Shown here: positions 10,715 to 19,614 of the stretch, in pieces
Position numbering within the stretch: position 1 is the stretch's first letter
Layout: each line of letters opens with the position of its first letter
Assembly: GCF_012935715.1 (NCBI RefSeq)
Contig: NZ_CP052860.1
Span: 4,774,001-4,838,000 of the forward strand
From: Pseudomonas sp. ADAK13
GTDB lineage: Bacteria; Pseudomonadota; Gammaproteobacteria; Pseudomonadales; Pseudomonadaceae
Length of the DNA stretch: 64,000 bases
Reading direction: 5' to 3'
Translations under genes and position numbers: made by a program
Notes under the pieces: model-generated
Seen by the model: the letters and a program-made list of their open reading frames with translations, nothing else
What the model was told of the DNA's origin: nothing
Database searches by the model: none

Positions 10715-11311
10715 ATGATTGCACTGACGTTTCTTAAAACTCTCCCTGGCAGGCGCGTGATGAGCAGCACCGACCCTGATGTTGTGGCACGCCGTAATCG
10801 CCTGGCGCTGCTGGTGTTGCAAGTGATCGGCATGGTCGTGTTGATCGCCTGTGCCATCGATGCCCAAAGGGCGCAGGCGCAGGACCTGCCCGACCCGTTG
10901 AGCGGTGACGCGAAGACGATCCTGATGACCGTGCGGGCGGAAGGTGTGCAGATTTACAACTGCGCCAAGGACGGCAACGGCCAGCTGGCCTGGCAGTTTC
11001 GCGAGCCGCTGGCGACGCTGATGATCAATGGCAAGACGGTGGGCCGGCACTTTGCGGGGCCGACCTGGCAGCTGGATGATCGCAGCGCCGTGGTCGGCAA
11101 AGTGGCTGCCCAGGCGCCGGGGGCAACGGGGCGGGATATTTCGCTGTTGCGCCTGGATGTGGTGAGCCATCAAGGCGTTGGCGGGCTGTCACCGGTGGTG
11201 GCGGTGCAACGGCTGCACACCGAAGGTGGCGTATTCAGCGGCCGTTGTGAGCACGACGGCGATTTGCACGTAGAGCCTTACCGCGCCGACTACCGTTTTC
11301 TCGGCCAGTAA
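10715..11311 (+). CDS. DUF3455 family exported protein
   Basis: 198-aa protein with a hydrophobic export segment (about residues 29-50, then AQAQDLPD) and a mature domain resembling DUF3455: VRAEGVQIYNCAKDGNGQLAWQF near the start, a central FAGPTWQLDD, and ASGATGRD-like and VQRLHTEGG blocks. Function of the family is unknown; members are exported. The ATG at 10760, 15 codons downstream, is an alternative start that shortens the region before the signal segment. About 130 bp separate it from the outer-membrane protein downstream, so joint transcription is possible. Confidence 0.7.
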   Translation: MIALTFLKTLPGRRVMSSTDPDVVARRNRLALLVLQVIGMVVLIACAIDAQRAQAQDLPDPLSGDAKTILMTVRAEGVQIYNCAKDGNGQLAWQFREPLATLMINGKTVGRHFAGPTWQLDDRSAVVGKVAAQAPGATGRDISLLRLDVVSHQGVGGLSPVVAVQRLHTEGGVFSGRCEHDGDLHVEPYRADYRFLGQ

Positions 11312-11444
11312 TCATTACTGCGTCACCCCGGGCCGCTCGGCTCGGTCGTAACACCCTCTGAACGTTTTCTTGCCTCGCGCCGGTAGCCATCGGTGTGCGG
11401 CGAAGCTGTGCCTGCAATTCAACCAATAATGATAGGAGCTTTAC

Positions 11445-12200
11445 ATGATCACTCGTTTACTCGCTGTCGCGGCGGTTTCCCTTGTTGCCTCGACGTGTGC
11501 CCAGGCGGCTGAAAGCGGTGCCACTGACTGGACCGGTTTCTACGGTGGCTTGAACGCCGGTGTGGGCTTCGGGGGTGACGGCGACGTCAATACCCAAGGC
11601 CAGGCGGCACCGAATATTGCCAATATCAACGGTGGCGCGCGTCCGGGTCGGGTGGACCTGGACCGTAACGGCTTCGTCGGTGGTGCGCAGATTGGCTACA
11701 ACTACCAGTTCGGCCAATGGGTGGCGGGCGTCGAGGCCGATATCTCCCACACCGACCTGCAAGACAGCCGCAACATCGGCACCTCGCAACTGAATACGCA
11801 CCTGGCGCTGAACAACAAGTTTGAGTCGAAGATCAAATACCTCGGCACCCTGCGCGGTCGCCTGGGTTACGCCTTTGACCATACGTTGATCTACGGCACC
11901 GCGGGCCTGGCGTATGGCGAAACCAGCCAGAGCGTGGATATGTTTGGCCCTACCGGCAATACCCAGTTCAGCGGTGATCAAAGTCACTTCAAGATGGGCT
12001 ACACAGTGGGCGCAGGTATCGAACAGGCGATCACGCAAAACCTGTCGATCAAGACCGAATACCTGTACTACGACCTGGGCGAAGACAAGCTGAACGTGGC
12101 AGTGATTCCGGGCAGCGGTGGGGCGGGCACGGGTTATGACTCGAAATTCAAGAACGACGGGCAGATGCTGCGGGTGGGGTTGAACTGGAAGTTTGATTGA
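11445..12200 (+). CDS. Omp25/RopB-type outer-membrane beta-barrel protein
   Basis: 251-aa protein with signal peptide (about residues 1-21, ending AQAAE) and alternating hydrophobic beta-strands of an eight-stranded barrel: WTGFYGGLNAGVGFGG at the mature N-terminus, IGYNYQFGQWVAGVEADIS, LRGRLGYAFDHTLIYGTAGLAYG and the C-terminal LRVGLNWKFD. This is the Omp_b-brl pattern common in proteobacteria, with structural or adhesin-like roles and no OmpA peptidoglycan domain. TAGGAG precedes the start. A hairpin terminator follows the stop. Confidence 0.85.
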   Translation: MITRLLAVAAVSLVASTCAQAAESGATDWTGFYGGLNAGVGFGGDGDVNTQGQAAPNIANINGGARPGRVDLDRNGFVGGAQIGYNYQFGQWVAGVEADISHTDLQDSRNIGTSQLNTHLALNNKFESKIKYLGTLRGRLGYAFDHTLIYGTAGLAYGETSQSVDMFGPTGNTQFSGDQSHFKMGYTVGAGIEQAITQNLSIKTEYLYYDLGEDKLNVAVIPGSGGAGTGYDSKFKNDGQMLRVGLNWKFD

Positions 12201-12211
12201 TCGGTAGCAAG

Positions 12212-12235
12212 GCCTCAGGCATAGGCGCCTGAGGC
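12212..12235. terminator. bidirectional hairpin terminator
   Basis: Perfect 9-bp stem GCCTCAGGC / GCCTGAGGC with a 6-base loop, between two convergent genes; it overlaps the last codons of the leftward gene. The following T-run on the plus strand is short (CTTTCG). Confidence 0.6.
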
Positions 12236-13042
12236 TTTCGCCGGACGGATGGGGCGGTGATTGTAGAACTGCTCCTGTCGCGGCGGGCTGCTTTTTCGAC
12301 AGTGGGAGGTGTTCCAGGTGGTGAAGTCGAAGCGCGTGACGGAGACCACGTTTTCCTGAATCAACATGATGGGGGCCGGGGGGCTCTTATCTGAATAACG
12401 CGTGCCCAGGGTAACTTCCAGCGTGTCCTTGTCACGGTAGCCGCTGAGCAGAGGAAGAAGGGTGAAGGCATGGTCCATTCCTTCGGACTCGGTGGGCATG
12501 CCAACGAATAAGACGATACCGACATACACTTTTCGATCATTCAAACTGAACATGCAAAGTGTGTACTTCTGGATGGACTCTCTGAGCAGGTATTTGAAAG
12601 GCGTGCCTTCAAGGATGTTCAGGGCAAGCCGGCAGTTTAGTTGTTCATCGGATTTCAGTTTCAGCTCTTTTTTCTTCGCGTTGACAAAAAGTCTAGCCCA
12701 GAGTGTGGGAATGACCATGGCGGTCAAACCAGCCTGCAACAGGAAAACCCAGAGTGCTGCATTTTTTTCGTTAGCAATATCGAGTTGTACCAACAGGGCG
12801 CCAAGATAGCGGCTGTAGTCTGTTGCAACCTCATGACCTGCGACGTGAACCGTCTGTTTTGACATGGCCAGAATCAAGGCACTCATCAGCGTGGCGACGA
12901 CCAGGCAAACCAGCCCCAGCCGCGCAACATGCAGATAGAGTAATTGCCCTTCAAAACGGTGAAGGCGGCAGTAGTAATAAGGATGTTTTATACAGACCAG
13001 ATAACCGCTGACCAGTAACGGCAAAATGATCAGCAGGCCCAT
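12215..13042 (-). CDS. uncharacterised membrane protein
   Basis: 275-aa protein I cannot assign. Three hydrophobic segments are visible: residues 1-18, about 38-60 and about 95-118. The C-terminal 150 residues are soluble and probably cytosolic, with alternating beta-like stretches and no known motif. The start overlaps the stop of the upstream 68-aa gene by 13 bp, so the two are coupled. It lies between an outer-membrane protein and the catabolic block with no link to either. Confidence 0.7.
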   Translation of the reverse strand: MGLLIILPLLVSGYLVCIKHPYYYCRLHRFEGQLLYLHVARLGLVCLVVATLMSALILAMSKQTVHVAGHEVATDYSRYLGALLVQLDIANEKNAALWVFLLQAGLTAMVIPTLWARLFVNAKKKELKLKSDEQLNCRLALNILEGTPFKYLLRESIQKYTLCMFSLNDRKVYVGIVLFVGMPTESEGMDHAFTLLPLLSGYRDKDTLEVTLGTRYSDKSPPAPIMLIQENVVSVTRFDFTTWNTSHCRKSSPPRQEQFYNHRPIRPAKASGAYA

Positions 13043-13236
13043 GAATCATCGGCCTCCATTTTGCGGACCTGGCGAATCGCTTCTTTGTAGGCATCGGACT
13101 CCATGACTTCTTCGGCTGAGACGGAGATACCCCATTCCCCCTCAATTTTCATGGTTCTTTTTGACTTGATGGCTTCCACGGTATCCAAGTCATCCTGAGT
13201 CGGTTTACCGGCGAACAACGAATACAATCCAAACAT
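13030..13236 (-). CDS. small hypothetical protein
   Basis: 68-aa acidic protein that begins MFGLYSLFAG and is otherwise hydrophilic; two Cys-free helices are likely and the C-terminus is Trp-Ala-Cys. No family recognised. Coupled with the membrane protein that follows (13-bp overlap), so the two probably work together. Confidence 0.6.
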   Translation of the reverse strand: MFGLYSLFAGKPTQDDLDTVEAIKSKRTMKIEGEWGISVSAEEVMESDAYKEAIRQVRKMEADDSWAC

Positions 13237-13357
13237 GGCGACGACCTCGAGAAGATGCAGTCGTTTTTATAGCAAGTGGCTGTGGGGCTCGCCATTGATG
13301 GCCGACGTGCCAGCGTCGCCAGTTCCCGTAGGAAACGTCTCCATTCACTCCAGCGGC

Positions 13358-13936
13358 CTAAAACGTCGGCGGCGTAATCACCCAAATCACCACCGCATCC
13401 ACCTTCCCGGGGTTGCCATACCGATGGGGCTCACTGCTGGGGAAGCTGAAACTGTCCCCTTCATCCAGCTGAAAATGCCGCTCACCCACCCATAGCTCGA
13501 ATTTCCCGCTCAACACATAACCCGCTTCTTCGCCCTCATGGCTATAACTCTGCTGGCTATAGGTCCCCGGCGGAAAGCGCGAATGGAGCATTTCCAGCTG
13601 GTGATTGGGCAGGGGTGTCAGCAACTGGTCGACGATGCCATCTTCATAGTGAATGCTCTGGCGATTGTTTTTGCGCACCACAAAGCCTTCGTCCTCCGCG
13701 GCCGGCGTGGTCTCGCTGGCAAAAAACCACTGGATCGTCACGCCCAGGCTGCGGGCGATATTGAACAGCGCCGGGATCGACGGGTAGGCTAGGTTGCGTT
13801 CCAGCTGGCTGATGTAGCCGGCGGTCAATTCGCTCATCTGTGCCAATTCGGTGAGCGTCATGCCCCGGGCCTTGCGCAAGCCCCGGATGCGGGTGCCGAG
13901 AAACAGCTGTGGCGGTTGGTCGTTCAAATGTCCCAC
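13358..13936 (-). CDS. XRE-cupin transcriptional regulator
   Basis: 192-aa regulator: N-terminal XRE helix-turn-helix (about residues 9-65; RGLRKARGMTLTELAQ and TAGYISQLERN) and C-terminal cupin (about 115-188; SHEGEEAGYVLSGKFELWVG, FPSSEPHRYGNPG). The cupin has His and Glu residues that could hold a metal or ligand. Relatives (PuuR, SutR type) control amine and amino-acid catabolism. It overlaps the stop of the oxidoreductase gene by 13 bp and is cotranscribed with it. A perfect inverted repeat upstream of that operon (15933-15961) is a candidate binding site. Confidence 0.9.
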   Translation of the reverse strand: MGHLNDQPPQLFLGTRIRGLRKARGMTLTELAQMSELTAGYISQLERNLAYPSIPALFNIARSLGVTIQWFFASETTPAAEDEGFVVRKNNRQSIHYEDGIVDQLLTPLPNHQLEMLHSRFPPGTYSQQSYSHEGEEAGYVLSGKFELWVGERHFQLDEGDSFSFPSSEPHRYGNPGKVDAVVIWVITPPTF

Positions 13937-15879
13937 GCTACCTTCAATCCTTCATAAATCGCCTCTTCGGCGGTACGCGGCGCCAGGCAGTCGCCGATGC
14001 GCGTGAACGCCACCTGGCCTTGCAGTTCTGCGCCCAGAGTGTCCACCGGCTGATGGCCCTGGCACAACACCAGGGTGTCGATATTTTCCAGCAACATCGG
14101 CTCGCCGCTGGCGGTGTGTTGCAGGTAGACGGTGGTATCGTCGCAGCCGTACAAACGGGCGTAAGGGATGATCGGAATGCCCAGCCGATGCAGTTCACCG
14201 GCCAGTTGATCGCGCACATACAACGGGAGGTTTTCCCCGCAATGGGTGCCGTTTACTGCCAGTTGCACCTGATGGCCGGCGCGGGTCAGGCGTTCGGCGA
14301 TGCCCGGGCCAATCCAGTCGCAACGCCAGTCCACCACGACCACTGAACGGCCCAGCGGAACCTCATCGCGCAGCACTTGCCAGGCGTCCACCACCTGCAA
14401 CTCGCCGCCGCGTTCGAAGGCCGGCCAGTAGGGCTCGGCGCCGGTGGCGATGATTACCTGATCGGGCTGTTCGCGCGCCACCAACGCGCGGTCGACGCGG
14501 GTATTGCGCACCACGCGGACCCCGGCCAGTTCCATCTCGCGCTGCAAGTTGGTACTGGCGCCGCCGAACTCGCTGCGACGTGGCAGCAATTGCGCGAGGA
14601 GCACCTGGCCGCCCAACTGAGCACTGGCTTCATACAGGGTCACGTCATGCCCGCGTTGCGCCGCCACCGCGGCTGCCTTCATTCCCGCCGGGCCGCCACC
14701 GACCACCATGATCCGCTTGCGTCGCAGTGCCGGTTGCAACTGGCCAAACTGCAATTCGCGGCCGGTCTCGGGGTGCTGGATGCAGGAGATCGGCAAACCC
14801 TTGTGGAAGTGGCCGATACACGCCTGATTGCAGGCGATGCACGCCCGTACATCTTCGGCATGGCCGCTTGAGGTCTTGGCTGGCATTCGGGGGTCGCAGA
14901 TCAGCGCGCGGGTCATGCCGCACACGTCGGCCTGGCCCCGTTGCAGCATCAGTTCAGCCTCCTGGGGCTGGTTGATGCGCCCGGTGACGAACAGCGGAAT
15001 CGACAGGCTGGCCTTGAACGTCGCCGCCTCTGTCGCCAGGTACGCCGGGGCAATGGCCATGGGCGGCACGATGTGGATCGCGCCGCCAAGGGAGGCCGAG
15101 GTGCCGGCGACGATGTGCACGTAATCCAGCGCTGACTGAAGGCGTTGCACGGCCGCCAGGGAGTCCTCTTCGGTCAGGCCTTCGGGGTCGCGCTCATCAG
15201 CGGAAATGCGCAGGCCGATGATGAAATGCTCGTCGGTTGCGGACCGTACTGCGGCGATGATTTCCCGCAGGAAGCGCAGGCGTTGTTCCAGCTCGCCGTT
15301 GTAGCCGTCGGTGCGACGGTTCACTCGCGGGTTGAGAAACTGCGCCGGCAGATAACCATGGCTGGCGACCACCTCCACACCATCAATCCCGGCCTGATAC
15401 AGGCGCTTCGCCGCAGCGCCGTAGCCCGCGACGATCTCGTCGATCATCGCCTGGTCAAGGGCCCGCGGCATCACCCGGAATCGCTCGTTGGGCACCCCGG
15501 AAGCCGAGTAAGCCACCGCCAGCAAGCCGTCAGCCGACTCCATGATTTCCCGCCCCGGATGGAAAATCTGCGACAGCACCACGGTGCCGTGGGCATGGCA
15601 GGTCTCGGCCAGTTGGCGGTAGCCGTCGATGCAGCTGTCATCGGTGGCCATCAGCACATGGGAGGTGTAGCGGGCGCTGTCGTGCACCCCGGCGACCTGC
15701 AACACAATCAGCCCCACGCCGCCCTCGGCGCGGGCCCGGTGGTAGGCGATCAGCTGTTCGTTGACCCGGTTGTCGGTGGGCATCGAGGTGTCGTGCCCGC
15801 TGGACATGATGCGGTTTTTCAGGCGTTTGCCGCGCAGTACCAACGGTTCAAAAAGATGCGGAAAGGCATGGGGCGACAT
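13924..15879 (-). CDS. NADH:flavin oxidoreductase (old yellow enzyme/2,4-dienoyl-CoA reductase type)
   Basis: 651-aa fusion. Residues 1-350 form an FMN-binding TIM barrel (FEPLVLRGKRLKNRI start; HGYLPAQFLNPRVNRRTDGYG-like FMN-site segment). Then a 4Fe-4S cluster motif CIACNQACIG...C, and from about residue 385 an FAD/NAD(P) module beginning IMVVGGGPAGMKAA. This layout matches FadH, trimethylamine dehydrogenase and dimethylglycine or stachydrine demethylases. The XRE-cupin gene follows with overlap, and the aldolase gene is divergent. A role in N-methyl amine or enoate breakdown is possible; the substrate is not determinable here. Confidence 0.9.
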   Translation of the reverse strand: MSPHAFPHLFEPLVLRGKRLKNRIMSSGHDTSMPTDNRVNEQLIAYHRARAEGGVGLIVLQVAGVHDSARYTSHVLMATDDSCIDGYRQLAETCHAHGTVVLSQIFHPGREIMESADGLLAVAYSASGVPNERFRVMPRALDQAMIDEIVAGYGAAAKRLYQAGIDGVEVVASHGYLPAQFLNPRVNRRTDGYNGELEQRLRFLREIIAAVRSATDEHFIIGLRISADERDPEGLTEEDSLAAVQRLQSALDYVHIVAGTSASLGGAIHIVPPMAIAPAYLATEAATFKASLSIPLFVTGRINQPQEAELMLQRGQADVCGMTRALICDPRMPAKTSSGHAEDVRACIACNQACIGHFHKGLPISCIQHPETGRELQFGQLQPALRRKRIMVVGGGPAGMKAAAVAAQRGHDVTLYEASAQLGGQVLLAQLLPRRSEFGGASTNLQREMELAGVRVVRNTRVDRALVAREQPDQVIIATGAEPYWPAFERGGELQVVDAWQVLRDEVPLGRSVVVVDWRCDWIGPGIAERLTRAGHQVQLAVNGTHCGENLPLYVRDQLAGELHRLGIPIIPYARLYGCDDTTVYLQHTASGEPMLLENIDTLVLCQGHQPVDTLGAELQGQVAFTRIGDCLAPRTAEEAIYEGLKVAWDI

Positions 15880-15932
15880 GGTGCGGATACTCCAGGCGCT
15901 GTTGTTATTATTTTTCTATAGGAGGTCAGCCT

Positions 15933-15961
15933 CAGTAAAAAATCAACTTGTTTTTTTACTG
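15933..15961. promoter_or_regulatory. perfect 10-bp inverted repeat, candidate operator
   Basis: CAGTAAAAAA (15933-15942) and TTTTTTACTG (15952-15961) around a 9-base spacer, in the 131-bp divergent region between the flavin oxidoreductase and the aldolase. Symmetry, spacing and position fit a dimeric regulator, most simply the XRE-cupin protein of the leftward operon. Binding is inferred. Confidence 0.5.
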
Positions 15962-16010
15962 GCGACTGGATTAGCGTCAGCCACATCACCCACCCGCCTG
16001 GAGAATAAAA

Positions 16011-16769
16011 ATGACTGGGGCCACCGAACAACACCTGCGCGAAGAGCTTGCCGCCTGCTACCGGCTGATCGCGCACTTTCGCATGAGCGATTTGATCTTC
16101 ACCCATATCTCGGTGCGCATTCCGGGGCCCGAACACCACTTTTTGATCAACCCCTATGGGCTGATGTTCGAGGAGATCACCGCCTCCAGCCTGGTAAAAA
16201 TCGGCCTGGACGGGCGCGCGGTCGAGGCGTCGGCCCATGGCGTCAACCCGGCGGGGTTCGTGATCCACAGCGCCATTCACGGGGCTCGCGAAGACGCCCA
16301 GTGCGTGCTGCACACCCACACCCGCGCCGGCTGTGCAGTGGCAGCACTGGAGTGCGGGCTGTTGCCGGTGAACCAGATTTCCATGGAGTTCTACGGCAAG
16401 GTCGCTTACCACGACTACGAAGGCGTGGCGCTGGACATGGACGAGCAACAACGCCTGGTTCGCGACCTCGCTGACAAGCCGGTGTTGATGCTGCGCAACC
16501 ACGGCCTGTTGACGGTGGGGGAGACGGTCAGCCAGGCGTTCCTGCGCATGTATTACCTGGAAAAGGCCTGCGATATCCAGATCGCCGCCCAGGCCTGCGG
16601 CAAGCTGATCCTGCCGCCTGCGGCTGTGTGCGAACACACCGAGCGCCAGTTCAATGACCCGGGCCGGCCACTGGAAGAGGGTGAGTTGGCGGACCTGGAT
16701 GCCATGCAGCTGGCATGGGCGGCATTGCTGCGGTTGCTGGATCGGGTGTCGCCGGGGTTCCGGGAGTGA
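16011..16769 (+). CDS. class II aldolase/adducin family protein
   Basis: 252-aa cytosolic protein of the class II aldolase/adducin fold. Zinc ligands are visible in HTHTRAG (about residues 102-108) and in RNHGLLTVG (about 163-171); MSDLIFTHISVRIPG and HFLINPYGLMFEEIT are typical of the family. Members cleave or epimerise sugar phosphates or 2-oxo-4-hydroxy acids, but many in catabolic operons are uncharacterised. It is divergent from the flavin oxidoreductase and 41 bp before a TetR gene on the same strand. Confidence 0.9.
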   Translation: MTGATEQHLREELAACYRLIAHFRMSDLIFTHISVRIPGPEHHFLINPYGLMFEEITASSLVKIGLDGRAVEASAHGVNPAGFVIHSAIHGAREDAQCVLHTHTRAGCAVAALECGLLPVNQISMEFYGKVAYHDYEGVALDMDEQQRLVRDLADKPVLMLRNHGLLTVGETVSQAFLRMYYLEKACDIQIAAQACGKLILPPAAVCEHTERQFNDPGRPLEEGELADLDAMQLAWAALLRLLDRVSPGFRE

Positions 16770-16810
16770 GGTAGAGTCGTCCAGCCGACTCAACCCAAGG
16801 ACACCGCCTC

Positions 16811-17449
16811 ATGACCCAGGAATCCCGTTTCTCCCGCATGGAACCGGAGTTGCGCAAGGCCAATCTGGTCCAGGCGACATTGGCCTGCCTCAAGCGCGAC
16901 GGCTTCCAGGGCGCGTCGATCCGCAAAATCAGCGCCGAGGCCGGGGTGTCGGTGGGGCTGATCAGCCATCACTACTCGGGCAAGGATGAGCTGGTGGCCG
17001 AGGCCTATCGGTCGATCACCCGGCAGGTGATGGACCTGCTGCGTGATGCCATGGCCAAAGCACCGCCCAGCCCGCGGGAGCGGCTCTCGGCGTTCTTTCG
17101 CGGCTCGTTTTCCCCCGAATTGCTGGACCCGCAACTGCTGGATGCCTGGCTGGTGTTCTGGGGCGCGGTCAAGACCGCCCCGGCGATCAATCAGGCCCAC
17201 GAACACTCCTATGGCGAGTACCGCACCATCATGCGTTCGGCCCTGGTGGACATGGCTGCTGAAGAAGCCTGGGAGCGTTTCGACGCGGATTTGGCAGCGA
17301 TTGCCTTGAGCGCCTTGCTCGATGGTTTGTGGCTGGAATCGGGGCTCAACCCCGGTACGTTCACCCCGGAGCAGGGCATCCAGATCTGCGAAGCGTGGGT
17401 CGATGGCTTGCAGGCTGGCGGCCGCCAGCGCTTCCGGATCAAACCCTGA
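16811..17449 (+). CDS. TetR-family regulator, BetI-like
   Basis: 212-aa TetR protein. HTH at about residues 15-60 (GASIRKISAEAGVSVGLISHHYSGKDEL), followed by a BetI-type C-terminal domain (LDAWLVFWGAVKTAPAIN, DGLWLESGLNPG). BetI-like regulators answer to choline, carnitine and related quaternary amines. It stands just before the enoyl-CoA hydratase operon, with 153 bp between, and probably represses it. The start at 16811 follows CAAGGACACCG. Confidence 0.9.
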   Translation: MTQESRFSRMEPELRKANLVQATLACLKRDGFQGASIRKISAEAGVSVGLISHHYSGKDELVAEAYRSITRQVMDLLRDAMAKAPPSPRERLSAFFRGSFSPELLDPQLLDAWLVFWGAVKTAPAINQAHEHSYGEYRTIMRSALVDMAAEEAWERFDADLAAIALSALLDGLWLESGLNPGTFTPEQGIQICEAWVDGLQAGGRQRFRIKP

Positions 17450-17602
17450 ACTGACGAATTCTCGCCGCCTGGACGCAATGTTCAGGCCGGCATTCCCCCT
17501 CGAAAAATATTTGCAGTTACCCGATTGCCTCCTTGCTGAACACTCGTTTAGTATCGCCCCATGTCGCACCCCTCAAGCCAATTAAAATAATTCGAGGATT
17601 CC

Positions 17603-18394
17603 ATGACTACCGATCCGTCCGTGCTCACTCAAGTGCAAGCAGGCGTTGCCTGGATCACCCTCAATCGCGGCGCCCAGCGCAATGCCCTGGACATCCCGAC
17701 CCTCAAGCACCTGCAGGCGTTGCTGGACGGTTTCAACAGCGACCCGGCCGTGCGCGTGGTGGTGCTGACCGCCAGCGGTCGCAGCTTCTGCGCCGGTGCC
17801 GACCTCGCTGAGTGGGCCGACGCCGAAGCCCGTGGCGCCCTCGAAACCTACGGCTGGACCGAAACCGCCCACGCCCTGATGACCCGCCTGCACACCCTCG
17901 ATAAACCCACCATCGCCGCCATCAACGGCACGGCGGTCGGCGCCGGCATGGACCTGACCCTGTGCTGCGACCTGCGTGTGGCCGCGCAATCGGCGCGCTT
18001 CAAGGCCGGCTACACCAGCATGGCCTACTCGCCGGACGCCGGTGCCAGCTGGCACCTGCCACGCTTGATCGGCAGCGAACAGGCCAAGCGCTTGCTGTTC
18101 CTCGACGAACTGTGGGGCGCTGACCGTGCTTTGGCCGCCGGCCTGGTGGGTGAAGTCGTCGCCGATGAGCAATTGCACGCCCACGTCACCGACCTGGCCA
18201 CGCGCCTCGCCAATGGCCCGACGTTCGCCTTTGCCCAAACCAAAACCCTTATCCGCGAAGGCGCCGGGCGCAGCCTGGCCGACCAGCTCCAGGCTGAACT
18301 CGCCGCCGGTTTGCTCTGCGGGCGCAGTGCCGACGGCGCTGAAGCCCTGCGCGCGTCGATGGAAAAGCGCCCAGCGAATTTCTCCGGCAAATAG
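17603..18394 (+). CDS. enoyl-CoA hydratase/isomerase family protein
   Basis: 263-aa crotonase-fold enzyme. The oxyanion-hole segments are present: ASGRSFCAGADLAEWAD (about residues 52-68) and NGTAVGAGMDLTLCCDLRVAA (about 108-128). The second carries Gly and Asp where classical hydratases often have Glu residues, so hydratase versus isomerase or hydrolase cannot be decided. First gene of a rightward operon with acyl-CoA dehydrogenase (41-bp gap), acyl-CoA ligase and a TPP decarboxylase, placing it in the breakdown of a CoA-activated acid. Confidence 0.92.
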   Translation: MTTDPSVLTQVQAGVAWITLNRGAQRNALDIPTLKHLQALLDGFNSDPAVRVVVLTASGRSFCAGADLAEWADAEARGALETYGWTETAHALMTRLHTLDKPTIAAINGTAVGAGMDLTLCCDLRVAAQSARFKAGYTSMAYSPDAGASWHLPRLIGSEQAKRLLFLDELWGADRALAAGLVGEVVADEQLHAHVTDLATRLANGPTFAFAQTKTLIREGAGRSLADQLQAELAAGLLCGRSADGAEALRASMEKRPANFSGK

Positions 18395-18435
18395 TCCCTC
18401 CTCAAAACACCCTCGAACGATCGACAGGTAGCGCC

Positions 18436-19596
18436 ATGAATTTCCAGCCCAGCCAAGAACAAGACATGTTGGTGGACGCGGTACGCAGTTTTGTTGCCAA
18501 GGAGTTGTTGCCCCACGAGGAGGCGGTGGACCGTGCCGATGAAGTCTCGCCGGAACTTGCCGCGCAGATTCGTGACAAGGCCATCGCGGCCGGTTTCTAT
18601 GCGTTCAACATGCCGGAAGAGGTCGGCGGTGGCGGCCTGGATTACCTGTCCCAGGCGTTGATCGAGCGGGAGTTGTCGAAGGTCTCCTGGGCACTGCATG
18701 TGTTTGTTGCCCGGCCGTCGAAAATCCTCATGGCCTGCACCGGAGCGCAGATTGGCGAGTACCTGTTGCCGTGTGTGCAGGGCAAGAAGATCGACTGTTT
18801 TGCCCTGACCGAACCGGGCGCCGGTTCCGACGCCAACGCGATCAAGACCCGCGCCGTGCGCAGCGGCGATGACTTTGTGCTGAACGGCAGCAAACACTTC
18901 ATCAGCCACGCCGGCCACGCGGATTTCGCCATCGTGTTTGCCGTCACCGACACCTACGAACACAACGGCCGCCCGCGCAACGCCGTGACCTCGTTCCTGG
19001 TGGACCGCGGCACGCCGGGCATGACCATTCGCCGGGGCCCGAAGTGCGTCAGCAACCGTGGCTACCACACCTATGAAATGTTCTTCGACGACTGCCGCGT
19101 GCCGGCCTCCAAAGTCCTCGGCGAAGTCGGCAAGGGCTGGGAAGTGGCCAACGCCTGGCTGACCGCAGGCCGCGTGATGGTGGCTGCCAACTGCGTCGGC
19201 CAGGCCCAGCGTGCGCTGGACGTTTCCCTGCAATGGGCGGCAGACCGCAAACAGTTCGGCCAGCCCATCGGCACCTATCAAGGCATCTCGTTCAAGCTCG
19301 CCGACATGGCCACGCAAATCCGCGCGGCGGAGCTGCTGACCCTGAACACCGCCTGGAAGATGGACCAGGGCACCATGACCGATGGCGAAGCCGGCATGGC
19401 CAAGCTGTTTGCCAGTGAGGTACTGGGCAAGGTCGCCGACGAGGCCGTGCAGATTTACGGCGGCATGGGCTTGATGGACGAAGGGCCGGTGGAGCGCATC
19501 TGGCGCAACGCGCGGATCGAGCGGATTTGGGAAGGCACTTCGGAAATCCAGCGCCACATTATTGCCCGCGAGCTGTTGCGGCCGCTGTTGCGCTGA
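18436..19596 (+). CDS. acyl-CoA dehydrogenase
   Basis: 386-aa flavoenzyme of normal family length: FALTEPGAGSDANAIKTRA (FAD/substrate signature), a mid-domain FISHAGHADFAIVF, and the C-terminal WEGTSEIQRHIIARELL holding the catalytic Glu of short- and medium-chain types. It introduces a 2,3-double bond in an acyl-CoA and passes electrons to ETF. In an operon between the hydratase and the acyl-CoA ligase (18-bp gap), it fits oxidation of the acid activated by the ligase. Confidence 0.95.
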   Translation: MNFQPSQEQDMLVDAVRSFVAKELLPHEEAVDRADEVSPELAAQIRDKAIAAGFYAFNMPEEVGGGGLDYLSQALIERELSKVSWALHVFVARPSKILMACTGAQIGEYLLPCVQGKKIDCFALTEPGAGSDANAIKTRAVRSGDDFVLNGSKHFISHAGHADFAIVFAVTDTYEHNGRPRNAVTSFLVDRGTPGMTIRRGPKCVSNRGYHTYEMFFDDCRVPASKVLGEVGKGWEVANAWLTAGRVMVAANCVGQAQRALDVSLQWAADRKQFGQPIGTYQGISFKLADMATQIRAAELLTLNTAWKMDQGTMTDGEAGMAKLFASEVLGKVADEAVQIYGGMGLMDEGPVERIWRNARIERIWEGTSEIQRHIIARELLRPLLR

Positions 19597-19614
19597 TCGG
19601 GTGGGAGAACGCTT

